From the IMG/VR virus record IMGVR_UViG_3300037541_000343, positions 1-37,356 of that record: a stretch of 37,356 nucleotides of DNA; one strand, given 5' to 3'. The notes under the pieces were generated by a model, which saw only the letters and a program-made list of their open reading frames with translations, searched no databases and was not told where the DNA came from. A program made the translations under genes and the position numbers. Shown here piece by piece: positions 6,741-15,685 of this stretch (position 1 is the first letter of the stretch; each line of letters opens with the position of its first letter). The DNA comes from a virus.

Positions 6741-9416
6741 ATGGCAGTAGCGAAGAATCTCGGTGGCGGCGGAGTGGCGCTCGACGCGCAGTACGGGTCG
6801 TCGCCTGGCAGCAACACCAACGAGCCCCTTCTGCTCGGGCACAGCGGCGCGAATTACCTCTACCTGCCTGGTGTAACGGGCAACTTCGCCTCGGTCCCCG
6901 ACTCGGCGGCGCTGGACATCACGGGTGACCTTGAGTTGGTCTTACGCATATCGCTCGATGACTGGACTCCCGCAAGCGAGGAGTACCCGTTCGCGAAGCG
7001 AGGCGGGGCTAACCAAAAATCCTGGTTGTGGGCAGCAACCACGGGCGGGCTCATGCGGCTTTACTATTCAACGGATGGCAGCACCGAGGCGACCGCTACT
7101 TCGACTGCTGCCGTGCCGTTTACGAACGGCCAGGCCGGATGGCTAAAGATCACGCTGGACGTCGACAACGGTGCGGGCGGTCGTGACGTCAAGTTTTTCA
7201 CCGCAGCCGATCAGGCAACCGAACCGACAACGTTCACGCAACTCGGCGCAACGATTACGACTGCGGGCACGATCTCGCTGTTCAACAGCACGAGCGTCGT
7301 GAGCGTTGGCGCATACGCTGACGGCGGGTGGACTTCGGGCAAGTTCTATAGGGCAATCGTCCGCAACGGCATCGGCGGCACGACCGTGCTGGACGTGGAC
7401 TTCACCACGGGCATCACCTCGGGCGGGCAAGTGCGGATCCACTCCGACGGCCCTGGCGCTCCCGTCATCCCTATCGCGGCAGACACCGCCATCAACCTCG
7501 GCACGGGGGGCGCCGTCCTGGACGCCCGCTACGGCTCGGCGGTTGGGTCCGACACGAACGACCCGCTTCTGCTTGAGCACAGCGGCACGAACTACCTCTA
7601 CCTGCCTGGCGTGAGCGGCAACTACGCGTCCGTTCCCGATTCGGCGGCGCTCGATCTCACGACCGAGGCCGACATCCAGGTCCGCATCGCGTTCGACGAC
7701 TGGACGCCTGCCGTGCTCGGCCGGATCATTTGGAAGGGCAATACCGCTGGCACCGACCATGCCTACGGATTCACACTCAACGCAGCCGGAACACTGAATT
7801 GGCGCATCGGCGCTACGGCTGGTGTCAACGCCACGTCGTCAGTCGCGACAGGTCTTACCGATGGCTCGGCGGCATGGATTCGGGTGACCTGGCGCGCCTC
7901 TGACGGTCGCACGCAGTTCTTCACGGCTGCCGACAGCGCAACCGTTCCGTCGTCGTGGACGCAGTTAGGGACCGATCAGACGGCAAGCCTGGCAAGCCTC
8001 AACGACTCCACCTCGGCGCTGCACATCGGCGAACAGGGGGCTGGCGGCGGCAACACCGTGGCGGGCAAGGTTTATCGGGTTCGCGTCCTGTCGACCATCG
8101 GCGGCACGACGGTGCTCGACGCCAACTTCACCACCGGCATCACCTCGGGCGGACAGACCAGCTTCACCGAGTCGAGCAGCAACGCCGCAACGGTGACCAT
8201 CAACCGCTCCACGAGCGGCCGCAAGGCGGTCGCCGTCGTGCGGAACGTGTGGCTGCTCGGCACCGACGACTACTTCGAGGTGGCTGACAATGACTTGTTG
8301 GACTTCGGGGCGACCGACTCCTTCACCGTTGTCGCCGTCGTGCGGCAGTGGGCAACACCGACGAACTTCGGGCGATATGTGTCGAAGCGACCGATCCCGA
8401 ACGGCGACACTGGCTACGAGATGTTGTCGGAAGGGACGACCCTGAGTCTGCACGCAGCGATCGACAGCGGAACGCCAGCAGCCTCTCGTGTTGGGTTGAC
8501 CACATTCACGGCGGGCACGCTTAGCTCGCTGGGATTCGTTGTTGATCGTTCTACTCAGACGATGGCGTCGTTTACCGGCGGGACGTTATCCGCAACTGCC
8601 GACACGTCTGGCGTTGGATCACTCGTGAGCAGCGAGGGGTTGCGCATCGGCTCAAGAAGCGCAAGCACCGCCTATCAGGACTTCGAACTCCTCGCCGCTC
8701 TCGTGTTCCGACGGGCGCTGTCAGCGTCCGAACTTCAAGACATCGAGACTCACTACACCTCCGCCCCGACGGCAACGAGCAACGCCCTCATGGCGGGCTC
8801 CGTGTTCTGGATTGACGCTGGGCGGCAGAGGACCCTCACTATCAACCGCTCCACGAGCGGCCGCAAGAGCGTGGCTGTCGTGCGGAACGTGTGGCTGCTC
8901 GGCACCGACGACTACTTCGAAGTGGCCGACAACGACCTGCTCGACTTCGGGCCGACCGAATCGTTCACCGTCGTCGCGATCTATCGCAACTGGTCGACAA
9001 TTATTACTCAGCACACGTATGTCTCAAAGAAGCAAGACACCTCGGCGAGCACCGTTGGATGGATGCTTTATGGGAACCCTGGGCTGCCGAACGCGAGCTC
9101 AATGATTGGTGACGGCACGGACCGTCCATACGTCGATGGAGTCACGGCAGGAGCCGCAGGAACCGCTGTAATGTCTGTGGCGATCAGGAATACGCAAACC
9201 GATCAGTTGATCGCATACACGCGCGTCGGTTCTGCGGCGGCGCCGACGACCGATAGCACCACGACAAGCATTGCAAACAATCTCGCAATGCGAATCGGTC
9301 GCCGAGCTGGGAGCGGCACGGGCTACGCCGACATGGAACTCCTCGCCGCCATGGTGTTCCGACGTGCGCTGTCCGCCGCCGAACTGTCCGCCATCGCCGC
9401 CTACTACGGAGTCTGA
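6741..9416 (+). CDS. LamG-like repeat virion protein (fibre or capsid decoration)
   Basis: 891 residues built from four concanavalin/LamG-like modules in the order A-A-B-B. A modules start near residues 4 and 251 (ALDAQYGS/VLDARYGS, LYLPGV, FASVPDSAALD, DDWTP). B modules start near 486 and 700 (NRSTSGRK, VWLLGTDDYFEVADNDLLDFG, LVFRRALSA). The B copies are also very similar in DNA, showing a recent duplication. Such beta-sandwich modules bind sugars or cell-surface molecules. The gene lies inside the head cluster, between portal and scaffold, so it may be a capsid-surface fibre; a tail fibre is the other possibility. No signal peptide. Confidence 0.75.
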   Translation: MAVAKNLGGGGVALDAQYGSSPGSNTNEPLLLGHSGANYLYLPGVTGNFASVPDSAALDITGDLELVLRISLDDWTPASEEYPFAKRGGANQKSWLWAATTGGLMRLYYSTDGSTEATATSTAAVPFTNGQAGWLKITLDVDNGAGGRDVKFFTAADQATEPTTFTQLGATITTAGTISLFNSTSVVSVGAYADGGWTSGKFYRAIVRNGIGGTTVLDVDFTTGITSGGQVRIHSDGPGAPVIPIAADTAINLGTGGAVLDARYGSAVGSDTNDPLLLEHSGTNYLYLPGVSGNYASVPDSAALDLTTEADIQVRIAFDDWTPAVLGRIIWKGNTAGTDHAYGFTLNAAGTLNWRIGATAGVNATSSVATGLTDGSAAWIRVTWRASDGRTQFFTAADSATVPSSWTQLGTDQTASLASLNDSTSALHIGEQGAGGGNTVAGKVYRVRVLSTIGGTTVLDANFTTGITSGGQTSFTESSSNAATVTINRSTSGRKAVAVVRNVWLLGTDDYFEVADNDLLDFGATDSFTVVAVVRQWATPTNFGRYVSKRPIPNGDTGYEMLSEGTTLSLHAAIDSGTPAASRVGLTTFTAGTLSSLGFVVDRSTQTMASFTGGTLSATADTSGVGSLVSSEGLRIGSRSASTAYQDFELLAALVFRRALSASELQDIETHYTSAPTATSNALMAGSVFWIDAGRQRTLTINRSTSGRKSVAVVRNVWLLGTDDYFEVADNDLLDFGPTESFTVVAIYRNWSTIITQHTYVSKKQDTSASTVGWMLYGNPGLPNASSMIGDGTDRPYVDGVTAGAAGTAVMSVAIRNTQTDQLIAYTRVGSAAAPTTDSTTTSIANNLAMRIGRRAGSGTGYADMELLAAMVFRRALSAAELSAIAAYYGV

Positions 9417-9417
9417 C

Positions 9418-9729
9418 ATGGGAACCTTGCGAAGCTTGACTAATCACACTGGGTTGTCGGTCAATGGGGTCACCCTCGGTGAACCCATTGAGCTTGACGC
9501 CGACCCCCATACGTTCGAGTGGGACGACCATCGGATCCCGACGGGGGAGATCCTTGCCGACGGGACGGTTGTGGTCGGCGAAACCAAAAGCACTCCATTC
9601 GGCGCCGAAGAACCAGATGTCGTCTCCGCTCCGCTTGAAGAGCTTGACGGCCATGAGCCTCATGGCGAGGATTCGGCAGTTTCTATCACTGCTGTGGAAG
9701 ATGCCCAGGCGCCCGAAACGGGCGTCTAA
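9418..9729 (+). CDS. Hypothetical small protein in head cluster
   Basis: 103 residues, not recognised. The ATG at 9418 is one base after the stop of the LamG-like gene; an upstream in-frame start at 9271 would lie inside that gene and is unlikely. The N-terminal part (TLRSLTNHTGLSVNGVTLGEP) looks like a small beta domain; the C-terminal 45 residues are acidic and probably disordered. It may accompany the LamG-like protein or the capsid. Confidence 0.65.
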   Translation: MGTLRSLTNHTGLSVNGVTLGEPIELDADPHTFEWDDHRIPTGEILADGTVVVGETKSTPFGAEEPDVVSAPLEELDGHEPHGEDSAVSITAVEDAQAPETGV

Positions 9730-9763
9730 ATAGGCCAACCTTCGGGAGCCTCGAAAGGAAGTC

Positions 9764-10531
9764 ATGGACTTCGATACCGCCGACACGATGGAAGCCAACG
9801 AGCCCGTTTCAACGGACAGCTCCAGTTCTTCTGTCGCTGAAGGCACCGCCGACGACCCGTCGTTCGACGACTTCGACAACTTCGCCAACCACAAGGTCAC
9901 GGTGAAGGTCGGGGGAGCGGAAGAAAGGGTCCCGTTGGCAGAGCTTCGCAACGGCTATATGCGCCAAGCGGACTACACCCGCAAGACGCAAGAGCTTTCG
10001 CAGGCTCGCAAGGATGCCGAATGGGCCGCCGCAATGCGGTCCGCATTCGCTTCGGACCCGCAGGGCACCCTGACCGCCCTGGCCGAACATCTCGGCGTTT
10101 CGCTTGGCAATCCTCAGGTCAACGACGTCTACGACGACGACCCGAGAATCCAAACCCTTGAGCAGAAGATCGCCGCTTTCGAGCGGCAGCAAGCCCAAGC
10201 GAAACTCGAACGCGAACTCGACAGCCTTGCCTCCCGCTTTGACGATTTCGACAGAGACGCCGTCGTGCGATTCGCTGTCGCCAATCGCCTCGACAACCTT
10301 GAACTTGCCTACAAGTCGATGACCTGGGAGGCAAAAGCAGAGGCGGCGGCCCGAGCCGACGCTGAGCGCAAGCGAGCCGAAACAGAAGCGGGAATCGTCG
10401 ACAAGAAGAGGCAGGCCGCCGTCGTAAACGGCGGCCGTGGGGCGAACGCCTCGGCCGAGCCTGTCGGCAACTCAACTCGCGACGTTCTTATGGCGACGGC
10501 GCGAGAACTTGGTATCAAACTCCCCTTTTGA
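9764..10531 (+). CDS. Capsid scaffolding protein
   Basis: Guides prohead assembly and is then lost. 255 residues: an acidic, Ser-rich disordered start (1-45), a short beta-like segment with YMRQADYTRKTQEL at about 67-80, then a long highly charged helical part rich in Glu, Gln, Ala and Lys. This composition and the position just before the capsid gene are typical of scaffolds. AAAGGA lies at good spacing before the ATG. The gap to the capsid gene is 8 bases. Confidence 0.85.
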   Translation: MDFDTADTMEANEPVSTDSSSSSVAEGTADDPSFDDFDNFANHKVTVKVGGAEERVPLAELRNGYMRQADYTRKTQELSQARKDAEWAAAMRSAFASDPQGTLTALAEHLGVSLGNPQVNDVYDDDPRIQTLEQKIAAFERQQAQAKLERELDSLASRFDDFDRDAVVRFAVANRLDNLELAYKSMTWEAKAEAAARADAERKRAETEAGIVDKKRQAAVVNGGRGANASAEPVGNSTRDVLMATARELGIKLPF

Positions 10532-10539
10532 GGTGACCC

Positions 10540-11502
10540 ATGTCTAACCCCAGCTACGACCAGCTCATTACCACCACCATCGAGAAGCGGCTGACCGACC
10601 TTACGGACAACGTCTTCAAGGCGCGTCCCCTCTTCGACTTGATGCAGCGTGGCGGCAACATCAAGAGCTACGACGGCGGTCACAAGATCGTCATTCCCGT
10701 GATGCACGGCGATGCGTCGGCGCGATTCCAGACCTACGCAGACTACGACACTTTCACCCTTGGAAGCGTGTCGGGAATCTCGTCGGCTGAGTACCCGTGG
10801 CGGCAGGCGGGCCTCTCGATCGCTATTTCGGGCATGGAGATGGCCAAGAACAACGGACCGCAGGCGATCATCGACCTTGTGGACGCAAAGGTGATGCAGG
10901 CGAAGGAGACCTTCGCTGAACAGCTCACCTCTCAGTTGTTCACCTCGGACGGCACGGGCAACTCGGGCAAGAACTGGCTTGGCCTCCCCGCCCTCGTGGG
11001 CAACCACTCGGTCGGCCCGAACACGGTCGGCGGCATCAACTGCACCACCGCTGGTAACGAATACTGGCGGTCGATCATGCAGACTGGCGCCCCCGATGTC
11101 ACCCTCAGTCTGACGGGAATGTCTTCCATCTACAATCAGGCGTCGCGAGGCTCGGACGTCCCCGACGTGCAGGTGACCACCGCCGCTCTCTGGGAGAAGT
11201 ACGAGTCCCTTCTCACCCCGAACGCTCGGTTCGAGGACGCGAAGCTCGCCGAAGGCGGCTTCCGCTCCCTCATGTTCCGTGGCTCCACGGTGATCTGGGA
11301 CCCGACCTGTCCCGCAAAGTACTGGTACATGCTCAACACCAAGTACCTGTGGCTCGTTCGCCACTCGGATCGGTGGATGACCATGGGGCCGTGGATCCAG
11401 CCCGAGAACGCCGACGCCAAGTATGCGCTGGTCACCTCGTACGGCAACTTCGTTACGAGCGGGCGCAAGTACCACGCGAACGTTCGGAACTGGATCGCCT
11501 AA
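10540..11502 (+). CDS. Major capsid protein
   Basis: Main shell subunit, expected HK97-type fold. 320 residues. The N-terminal segment with TTTIEKRLTDLTDNVFKARPLFDLM, the central part EMAKNNGPQAIIDLVDAKV and the C-terminal WIQPENADAKYALVTSYGNF resemble capsid proteins of short-tailed phages in which scaffold is a separate gene. GAGG-like sequence precedes the ATG. A strong hairpin terminator follows at 11512-11537, as often seen after highly expressed capsid genes. Confidence 0.88.
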   Translation: MSNPSYDQLITTTIEKRLTDLTDNVFKARPLFDLMQRGGNIKSYDGGHKIVIPVMHGDASARFQTYADYDTFTLGSVSGISSAEYPWRQAGLSIAISGMEMAKNNGPQAIIDLVDAKVMQAKETFAEQLTSQLFTSDGTGNSGKNWLGLPALVGNHSVGPNTVGGINCTTAGNEYWRSIMQTGAPDVTLSLTGMSSIYNQASRGSDVPDVQVTTAALWEKYESLLTPNARFEDAKLAEGGFRSLMFRGSTVIWDPTCPAKYWYMLNTKYLWLVRHSDRWMTMGPWIQPENADAKYALVTSYGNFVTSGRKYHANVRNWIA

Positions 11503-11511
11503 GCAAAACAG

Positions 11512-11537
11512 ACGGGGGGCGGGCAACCGCCCCCCGT
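11512..11537 (+). terminator. Terminator hairpin after the capsid gene
   Basis: Perfect 11-bp stem ACGGGGGGCGG (11512-11522) with CCGCCCCCCGT (11527-11537) and a GCAA tetraloop. No T-tract follows. It begins 9 bases after the capsid stop codon and may act as a partial terminator or protect the capsid message at its 3' end. Confidence 0.75.
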
Positions 11538-11571
11538 CGCCTCAAGAGTCGGGCCTCTCCACTGCGGCCCT

Positions 11572-11583
11572 TAGCCATGGCTA
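11572..11583. promoter_or_regulatory. Palindrome TAGCCATGGCTA, copy 4
   Basis: Exact copy between the capsid terminator and the next gene. The ATG within it (11577) opens a seven-codon frame, MARDEVT, whose TGA overlaps the TTG start at 11597. Confidence 0.85.
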
Positions 11584-11596
11584 GAGACGAGGTCAC

Positions 11597-11821
11597 TTGA
11601 CGGCGATCATTCGAGCAGACTTCTGGGGGCACGCCCGTGGCGTGATCCCAGCGGCAACCTCAGGCGGCGACGTGGTGCCCGCCAACTGCATCCCAGCGTT
11701 CAACTTCGGTGGCGATGGACCCGACGCGGAAGTCGACGCTCGCCAGTGTCCAGGCTGCACTCGCGAGAAGCAGGTCCGCAAACCCCTGTGCCCTGACTGC
11801 TTCGAGGCGGCGCAACTCTAA
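11597..11821 (+). CDS. Small cysteine-rich protein
   Basis: 74 residues from a TTG start preceded by GAGG. The C-terminal part carries CPGC and CPDC, 14 residues apart, a likely zinc ribbon. Not recognised beyond that. It overlaps the adaptor gene by TAATG, and sits where head-completion genes are usually found, so a small role in the connector is possible. The TTG start is an inference; no ATG in frame is better placed. Confidence 0.7.
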   Translation: MTAIIRADFWGHARGVIPAATSGGDVVPANCIPAFNFGGDGPDAEVDARQCPGCTREKQVRKPLCPDCFEAAQL

Positions 11822-12519
11822 TGGCGGTCCAGACCCTTGGCTCGATTCGGGATTTCGTTCGCAGCGCCATGGAGGCGTCACAAAGTGACGTCCCTAACGC
11901 TCTGATCGACCTGTGGGCGCAAGACGCCCTTTACATGCTGACGGGTCGAACCGACCGCTGGCCCTTCTACGCCACCACTTGGACGATCACGACGACGGTT
12001 GGGCAGCGCGACTACGCCCTCGCGGGGCTGAATGTCGACATCGTGGAATCCATCTACGTCACGGCGGGGCTGGACGGCCGCGAACTCTGGCGCGTCACCC
12101 TCGAAGACGGGCTCGGCTATTACAGCGGGGTGAACGACGTTACCGCCCCGACCGAGTACTGGGCGGTGAGGGGCGAGACCCTGCACCTCTTCCCGCGCCC
12201 CTCTGGCGTCTACACCCTGACGTTGGTCGGGTTTCGCAACCCGACCAACTTCGTGGACCAGGGGGCCGGTGCGGCCCCCGACATGCCCGAGCGGTTCCAT
12301 ACGGCCATCTGCTACTACTGCCTCGCCCAAGCCTACGGCAAGCAGGAAGACACGCAGATGGCGGCCTACTGGATGGGTCAGTTCGAGCGTTCGGCCGTCA
12401 TGGCAGAACGGGAAACGCTCGTTCAACATCGTGGTCGAGTCCAGATGGCGCGGGGCTTCACGACCCCCAGGACGTTCAAGTCGTGGTACCGCAGCATCCA
12501 TAGAGGTCAAGGCTTCTAA
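11821..12519 (+). CDS. Head-tail adaptor protein
   Basis: Links the portal ring to the tail. 232 residues; the N-terminus (SIRDFVRSAMEASQ, LIDLWAQDALYMLTGRTDRWPFY) and a beta-rich middle followed by helical AICYYCLAQAYGKQEDTQMAAYWM are typical of phage adaptor proteins of short-tailed phages (gp4- or gp11-like). It overlaps the next gene by TAATG. Assignment is by family resemblance and position. Confidence 0.75.
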   Translation: MAVQTLGSIRDFVRSAMEASQSDVPNALIDLWAQDALYMLTGRTDRWPFYATTWTITTTVGQRDYALAGLNVDIVESIYVTAGLDGRELWRVTLEDGLGYYSGVNDVTAPTEYWAVRGETLHLFPRPSGVYTLTLVGFRNPTNFVDQGAGAAPDMPERFHTAICYYCLAQAYGKQEDTQMAAYWMGQFERSAVMAERETLVQHRGRVQMARGFTTPRTFKSWYRSIHRGQGF

Positions 12520-14138
12520 TGGCGCAGCGAACCCGCAAGTTCGCGCGCCTGGAGGACTTCACGGGCGGGTTGAACCTCAGAGCTGACCAGTTCCAGCTCG
12601 CCCCGAACGAGTCGCCCGAAATGGTCGATGTGGACATCGACCCTCGCGGGGGGCTGAAGGTGCGGAGGGGGGTGGCCCCCCTTCCAAGCTCCCTCGGCCC
12701 AGAATTCATCTGGGAAGCCCCCTTCGTGTTGGACGCCAACAACCCGAACGGACCCGCCCCCGTCGCCCCCACCCAGCTCTTTGCGTTTACGAACTCGACA
12801 GGCGTGCAGCAAATCATCTCTCGAAACGGCGAGGGGATGCGCTACGGCACGGGTGGAGACTTCCTGGCAATGGGCGCCACCGTGAACGCCAATGCCGTTG
12901 TCTCGTGCCGAAACTTCAATGACCTCTTCTACATTCAAGACGGAGTCAGCCAGGCGAGAAGGTGGGACGGCTCGACGCTCACGACCCTTGGAACGGCCTG
13001 GGCGAACAGCATCGCCGCCCCCACGGGCGGCAACATGCCAATCGCGAAGCACGTAACTTCCCATCTTGGCAGGGTCTGGGTCGCCCATACCACCGAGTCT
13101 GCCACCACCTACCGCAATCGGATCCGCTGGTCTCACCCCAACAGGGGCGAAGACTTTCGGCAGAGCGACTTCATCGACGTCGACATCGGTGTCGACGGCG
13201 ACGAGATCACGGCGCTCGTACCGTTCAGGGGGCACCTGCTCGTATTCAAGCGACGCTCCCTGTATGCAGTCTACGGATCGTCAGAGGACGACTTTCGAGT
13301 CGTGCTTCTCTCCGCCACCACTGGCTGTCCCGACCATCGGGCTATCGCCATGTCTGAAACGCAAGTGTTCTGGTGGGCCTGGCCCGACGGTGTGTACGCC
13401 TACAACGGCGAAGGTATCGCCTACCTGTTCGACCGCCTCCGCCCGTGCATACGGGACGGCCGCTCCAACCCCTCTAATGGCCATGTCGCCCTTGGTTACG
13501 CCGAAGGGCGACTCTACGTCGGCGTCCCATTCGGAACGGCGCCAACCCGCACAACCTTCGTCTACGACGAGACCGCATCCCGCAACGGGTCCTGGACCCG
13601 TCACTCCCTTGAGATGACGTCCTTTCTGCATCGTCGCCTCGCCGACGGGACGACACAGAGCCTCGTCACCCTCAGGTCTCGGCTCAGGGTTTATCGCTGC
13701 AACGTGGAAACTCAAGCTTCCGATGACTTTGGGGCTGGCCCCGTGCCGATCCCCGCCGTGTACCGCACGGCGTGGATCGACGGCGAAATGGCGCCAGCGA
13801 ACAAAAAGTTCGGCCGCCCCTGGATTGTCGGCAACTCGAACAACTCGGTGCCGATGACGGTTCAGGCGTACAAGAACTTCGATGGCGTCAACTACGACGC
13901 GAATCGGTTGCTGAACTTCACTCTCGTCGATTCCGCCTCGGGTTCGGGGACCTGGGGTTCTGGGACGTGGGGTTCTGGGACGTGGGGTCTTGCCCAGGCG
14001 GTCTACGAGGTCGAGTCCCTGCTGTCGATCGGCACCTGTAAGTCCGTCCAGCTCCGATTCGCTGCCCCCTCGTCGGTAGCGGCTGACTGGGCCATCAATT
14101 CAATCGTCATCCCGTACACCCCCAAGACGGTGAAATAG
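12519..14138 (+). CDS. Tail nozzle/hub protein
   Basis: Forms the main body of a short tail, like T7 gp12 or P22 gp10. 539 residues. The start DFTGGLNLRADQFQLAPNE followed by a GGLKVRRGV turn is characteristic; the rest is repetitive beta structure with FKRRSLYAVYG and WWAWPDGVYAYNG, suggesting a beta-propeller. Near residue 478 the unit GSGTW occurs three times, encoded by tandem 15-bp repeats at about 13943-13985. The TAG stop lies in a copy of the dispersed palindrome. Confidence 0.75.
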   Translation: MAQRTRKFARLEDFTGGLNLRADQFQLAPNESPEMVDVDIDPRGGLKVRRGVAPLPSSLGPEFIWEAPFVLDANNPNGPAPVAPTQLFAFTNSTGVQQIISRNGEGMRYGTGGDFLAMGATVNANAVVSCRNFNDLFYIQDGVSQARRWDGSTLTTLGTAWANSIAAPTGGNMPIAKHVTSHLGRVWVAHTTESATTYRNRIRWSHPNRGEDFRQSDFIDVDIGVDGDEITALVPFRGHLLVFKRRSLYAVYGSSEDDFRVVLLSATTGCPDHRAIAMSETQVFWWAWPDGVYAYNGEGIAYLFDRLRPCIRDGRSNPSNGHVALGYAEGRLYVGVPFGTAPTRTTFVYDETASRNGSWTRHSLEMTSFLHRRLADGTTQSLVTLRSRLRVYRCNVETQASDDFGAGPVPIPAVYRTAWIDGEMAPANKKFGRPWIVGNSNNSVPMTVQAYKNFDGVNYDANRLLNFTLVDSASGSGTWGSGTWGSGTWGLAQAVYEVESLLSIGTCKSVQLRFAAPSSVAADWAINSIVIPYTPKTVK

Positions 14139-14147
14139 CCATGGCTA
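14136..14147. promoter_or_regulatory. Palindrome TAGCCATGGCTA, copy 5
   Basis: Exact copy at a gene border in the late region: its first three bases are the TAG stop of the nozzle gene and its centre is the ATG start of the fibre gene. Confidence 0.8.
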
Positions 14148-14734
14148 ATGCTTCAGTCCCGAACTCGATATCTAACGGCCAGCCTCTGGACGCCAACCCA
14201 ATTCAGGCGAACTTCGCGTCACTGGTTGCGTTCCTGAACAACAGCACCATGCACTCCGATGGGGCGGTCGCCTTCACTGGCATCCCCGCGCTCCCCGCAA
14301 TCAGCCCCACAACCCCGAACCACGCCACCCGCAAGCAGTATGTGGACGATCGTGACGCCGCCACTGCGGCGACGGCGGCAACGGCCTTGACCACCCATGT
14401 CGCCTCGGGTGACCACGACGGGCGGTACTACACCGAAGCAGAGATAAACGCCCTTCTGGCCAACAGGCCGATCACCCGTTCTGGGGTCACCTCTTGCGTG
14501 TTCAACCCAGGGTTCGGGACGACCTCCCCCGTGACCGTGACCGTGCCAGGCGCTGGAACCATTTACAACGTAATGCTCCAGCCATCATCGCACGGCGTGA
14601 TGACCGCCGTCACGTCATTCTCTGGGAACCAGTTCACATTCATCGGGTCCCTCGTGAACGACACCATTGCGGCAAACCTAGGAACGCGCCCAATTACCGT
14701 CAATCTCACTTACCTCGTGGTGTGCGCGACTTGA
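14141..14734 (+). CDS. Tail fibre protein
   Basis: 197 residues. A short attachment-like N-terminus, a segment with HATRKQYVDDRDAATAATA, then SGDHDGRYYTEAEINALLA, a motif common in phage tail fibres between shaft and tip, then a beta-rich C-terminal domain. The start codon lies in the palindrome at 14136-14147. It overlaps the next gene, which likely encodes a partner or a second fibre tip. Confidence 0.75.
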   Translation: MANASVPNSISNGQPLDANPIQANFASLVAFLNNSTMHSDGAVAFTGIPALPAISPTTPNHATRKQYVDDRDAATAATAATALTTHVASGDHDGRYYTEAEINALLANRPITRSGVTSCVFNPGFGTTSPVTVTVPGAGTIYNVMLQPSSHGVMTAVTSFSGNQFTFIGSLVNDTIAANLGTRPITVNLTYLVVCAT

Positions 14735-15231
14735 CGTGGCGCAATCCCCGCCCCGAGGGGCTGCCTTTCGGGCTGTCCAACATATTCACCTCACTTGAGG
14801 CGTACTTCGCCAAGGCGAAGTACAAGGACTTCACGGTCCCGATCACGGCTACAACCGTAAACCCCACCCTGGGGACTGGAGGCTACGCGAAGGCCCGCTA
14901 CGCGGTCCACGGAAAGACGGTCCACCTTTACGGGCAAGTCGTTTTTGGGGCGGGGGCAACCGCTGGAACGGGGTCCTATTCCTTCCACTTGCCGACGCCA
15001 GTTGCCGAGCCCTTTTCGTTCCCACGAATCGGGTTCGCATCCTGTTACGACTCCAGCACTGGCGATTCAAATATGGCCTGGGCATACAAGTCGACTGGGG
15101 TCCAAACCTTTTCGCTCATGTACCCAATTACGAACACCGTTGACTTCTCCCAGTACTACGGAAGCAACGTCCCCTGGGTTTGGGCAAATGGCGACACTAT
15201 CGACTTCAACCTCGTGTACGAGACGGAATGA
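14731..15231 (+). CDS. Probable fibre tip or accessory fibre protein
   Basis: 166 residues from TTG at 14731, which overlaps the preceding stop as TTGA; a GTG at 14722 is an alternative. The N-terminal segment is followed by KYKDFTVPITATTVNPTLG and a Gly/Tyr/Phe-rich beta domain (KTVHLYGQVVFG, GTGSYSFHLP) ending in DFNLVYETE, as in receptor-binding fibre tips. Not matched to a family by name. Confidence 0.7.
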   Translation: MTWRNPRPEGLPFGLSNIFTSLEAYFAKAKYKDFTVPITATTVNPTLGTGGYAKARYAVHGKTVHLYGQVVFGAGATAGTGSYSFHLPTPVAEPFSFPRIGFASCYDSSTGDSNMAWAYKSTGVQTFSLMYPITNTVDFSQYYGSNVPWVWANGDTIDFNLVYETE

Positions 15232-15252
15232 CGCCCGTAACGGAATGTAACG
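15231..15252 (+). promoter_or_regulatory. Start-associated repeat, second late copy
   Basis: ACGCCCGTAACGGAATGTAA, 27 bases before the ATG at 15258. It matches the copies at 1915 and 22336 in the ACGCCC, AACGG and TGTA blocks, and overlaps the preceding TGA stop. Confidence 0.45.
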
Positions 15253-15257
15253 TTTAG

Positions 15258-15683
15258 ATGAGTACATTTGACGAGTCCCCGTATACGCTTCGGAAGAACC
15301 GTTACGACTTTGAACGCGACGCCCAACGGGCGGCGAACGAATACGGACGTTTCGTTTCCCAGCGGCGATTCAATCGCGGATACGAAAACTTGCTTCGGGG
15401 CTTTGACCGCCAGCGGGACAGGCTCCCCAACGCCTTTGCAGCGCGAGGGGTGATGAACTCTGGCATCTTCCAGAATGCACTCGGCCGCTACGCGCAAGAT
15501 CGGCTCGACGGCACCAACGACGCGCTCTCGTCTCAGCAGGAGGCCGAGCGCATGTTCGACATGCGAAACGCCGAAATCGACCAAAGGTGGAACTCGAACA
15601 TGTTGGATCTTGAAGCCGAGAAGCAGGCCCGCATTCGCGCCCTGGCTTCGCAGCTTGCCGACCTGAAGCAGTTCGGGGCGTAG
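15258..15683 (+). CDS. Probable internal virion protein (small, helical)
   Basis: 141 residues, almost wholly helical and charged (Arg, Gln, Asn, Asp, Glu), with no membrane segment. Not recognised by family. It opens a run of four genes that ends with the giant ejection-type protein, so a role as an internal core or ejection protein is inferred from place and composition. The ribosome binding site is weak; a start-associated repeat stands upstream. Confidence 0.7.
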   Translation: MSTFDESPYTLRKNRYDFERDAQRAANEYGRFVSQRRFNRGYENLLRGFDRQRDRLPNAFAARGVMNSGIFQNALGRYAQDRLDGTNDALSSQQEAERMFDMRNAEIDQRWNSNMLDLEAEKQARIRALASQLADLKQFGA

Positions 15684-15685
15684 CG

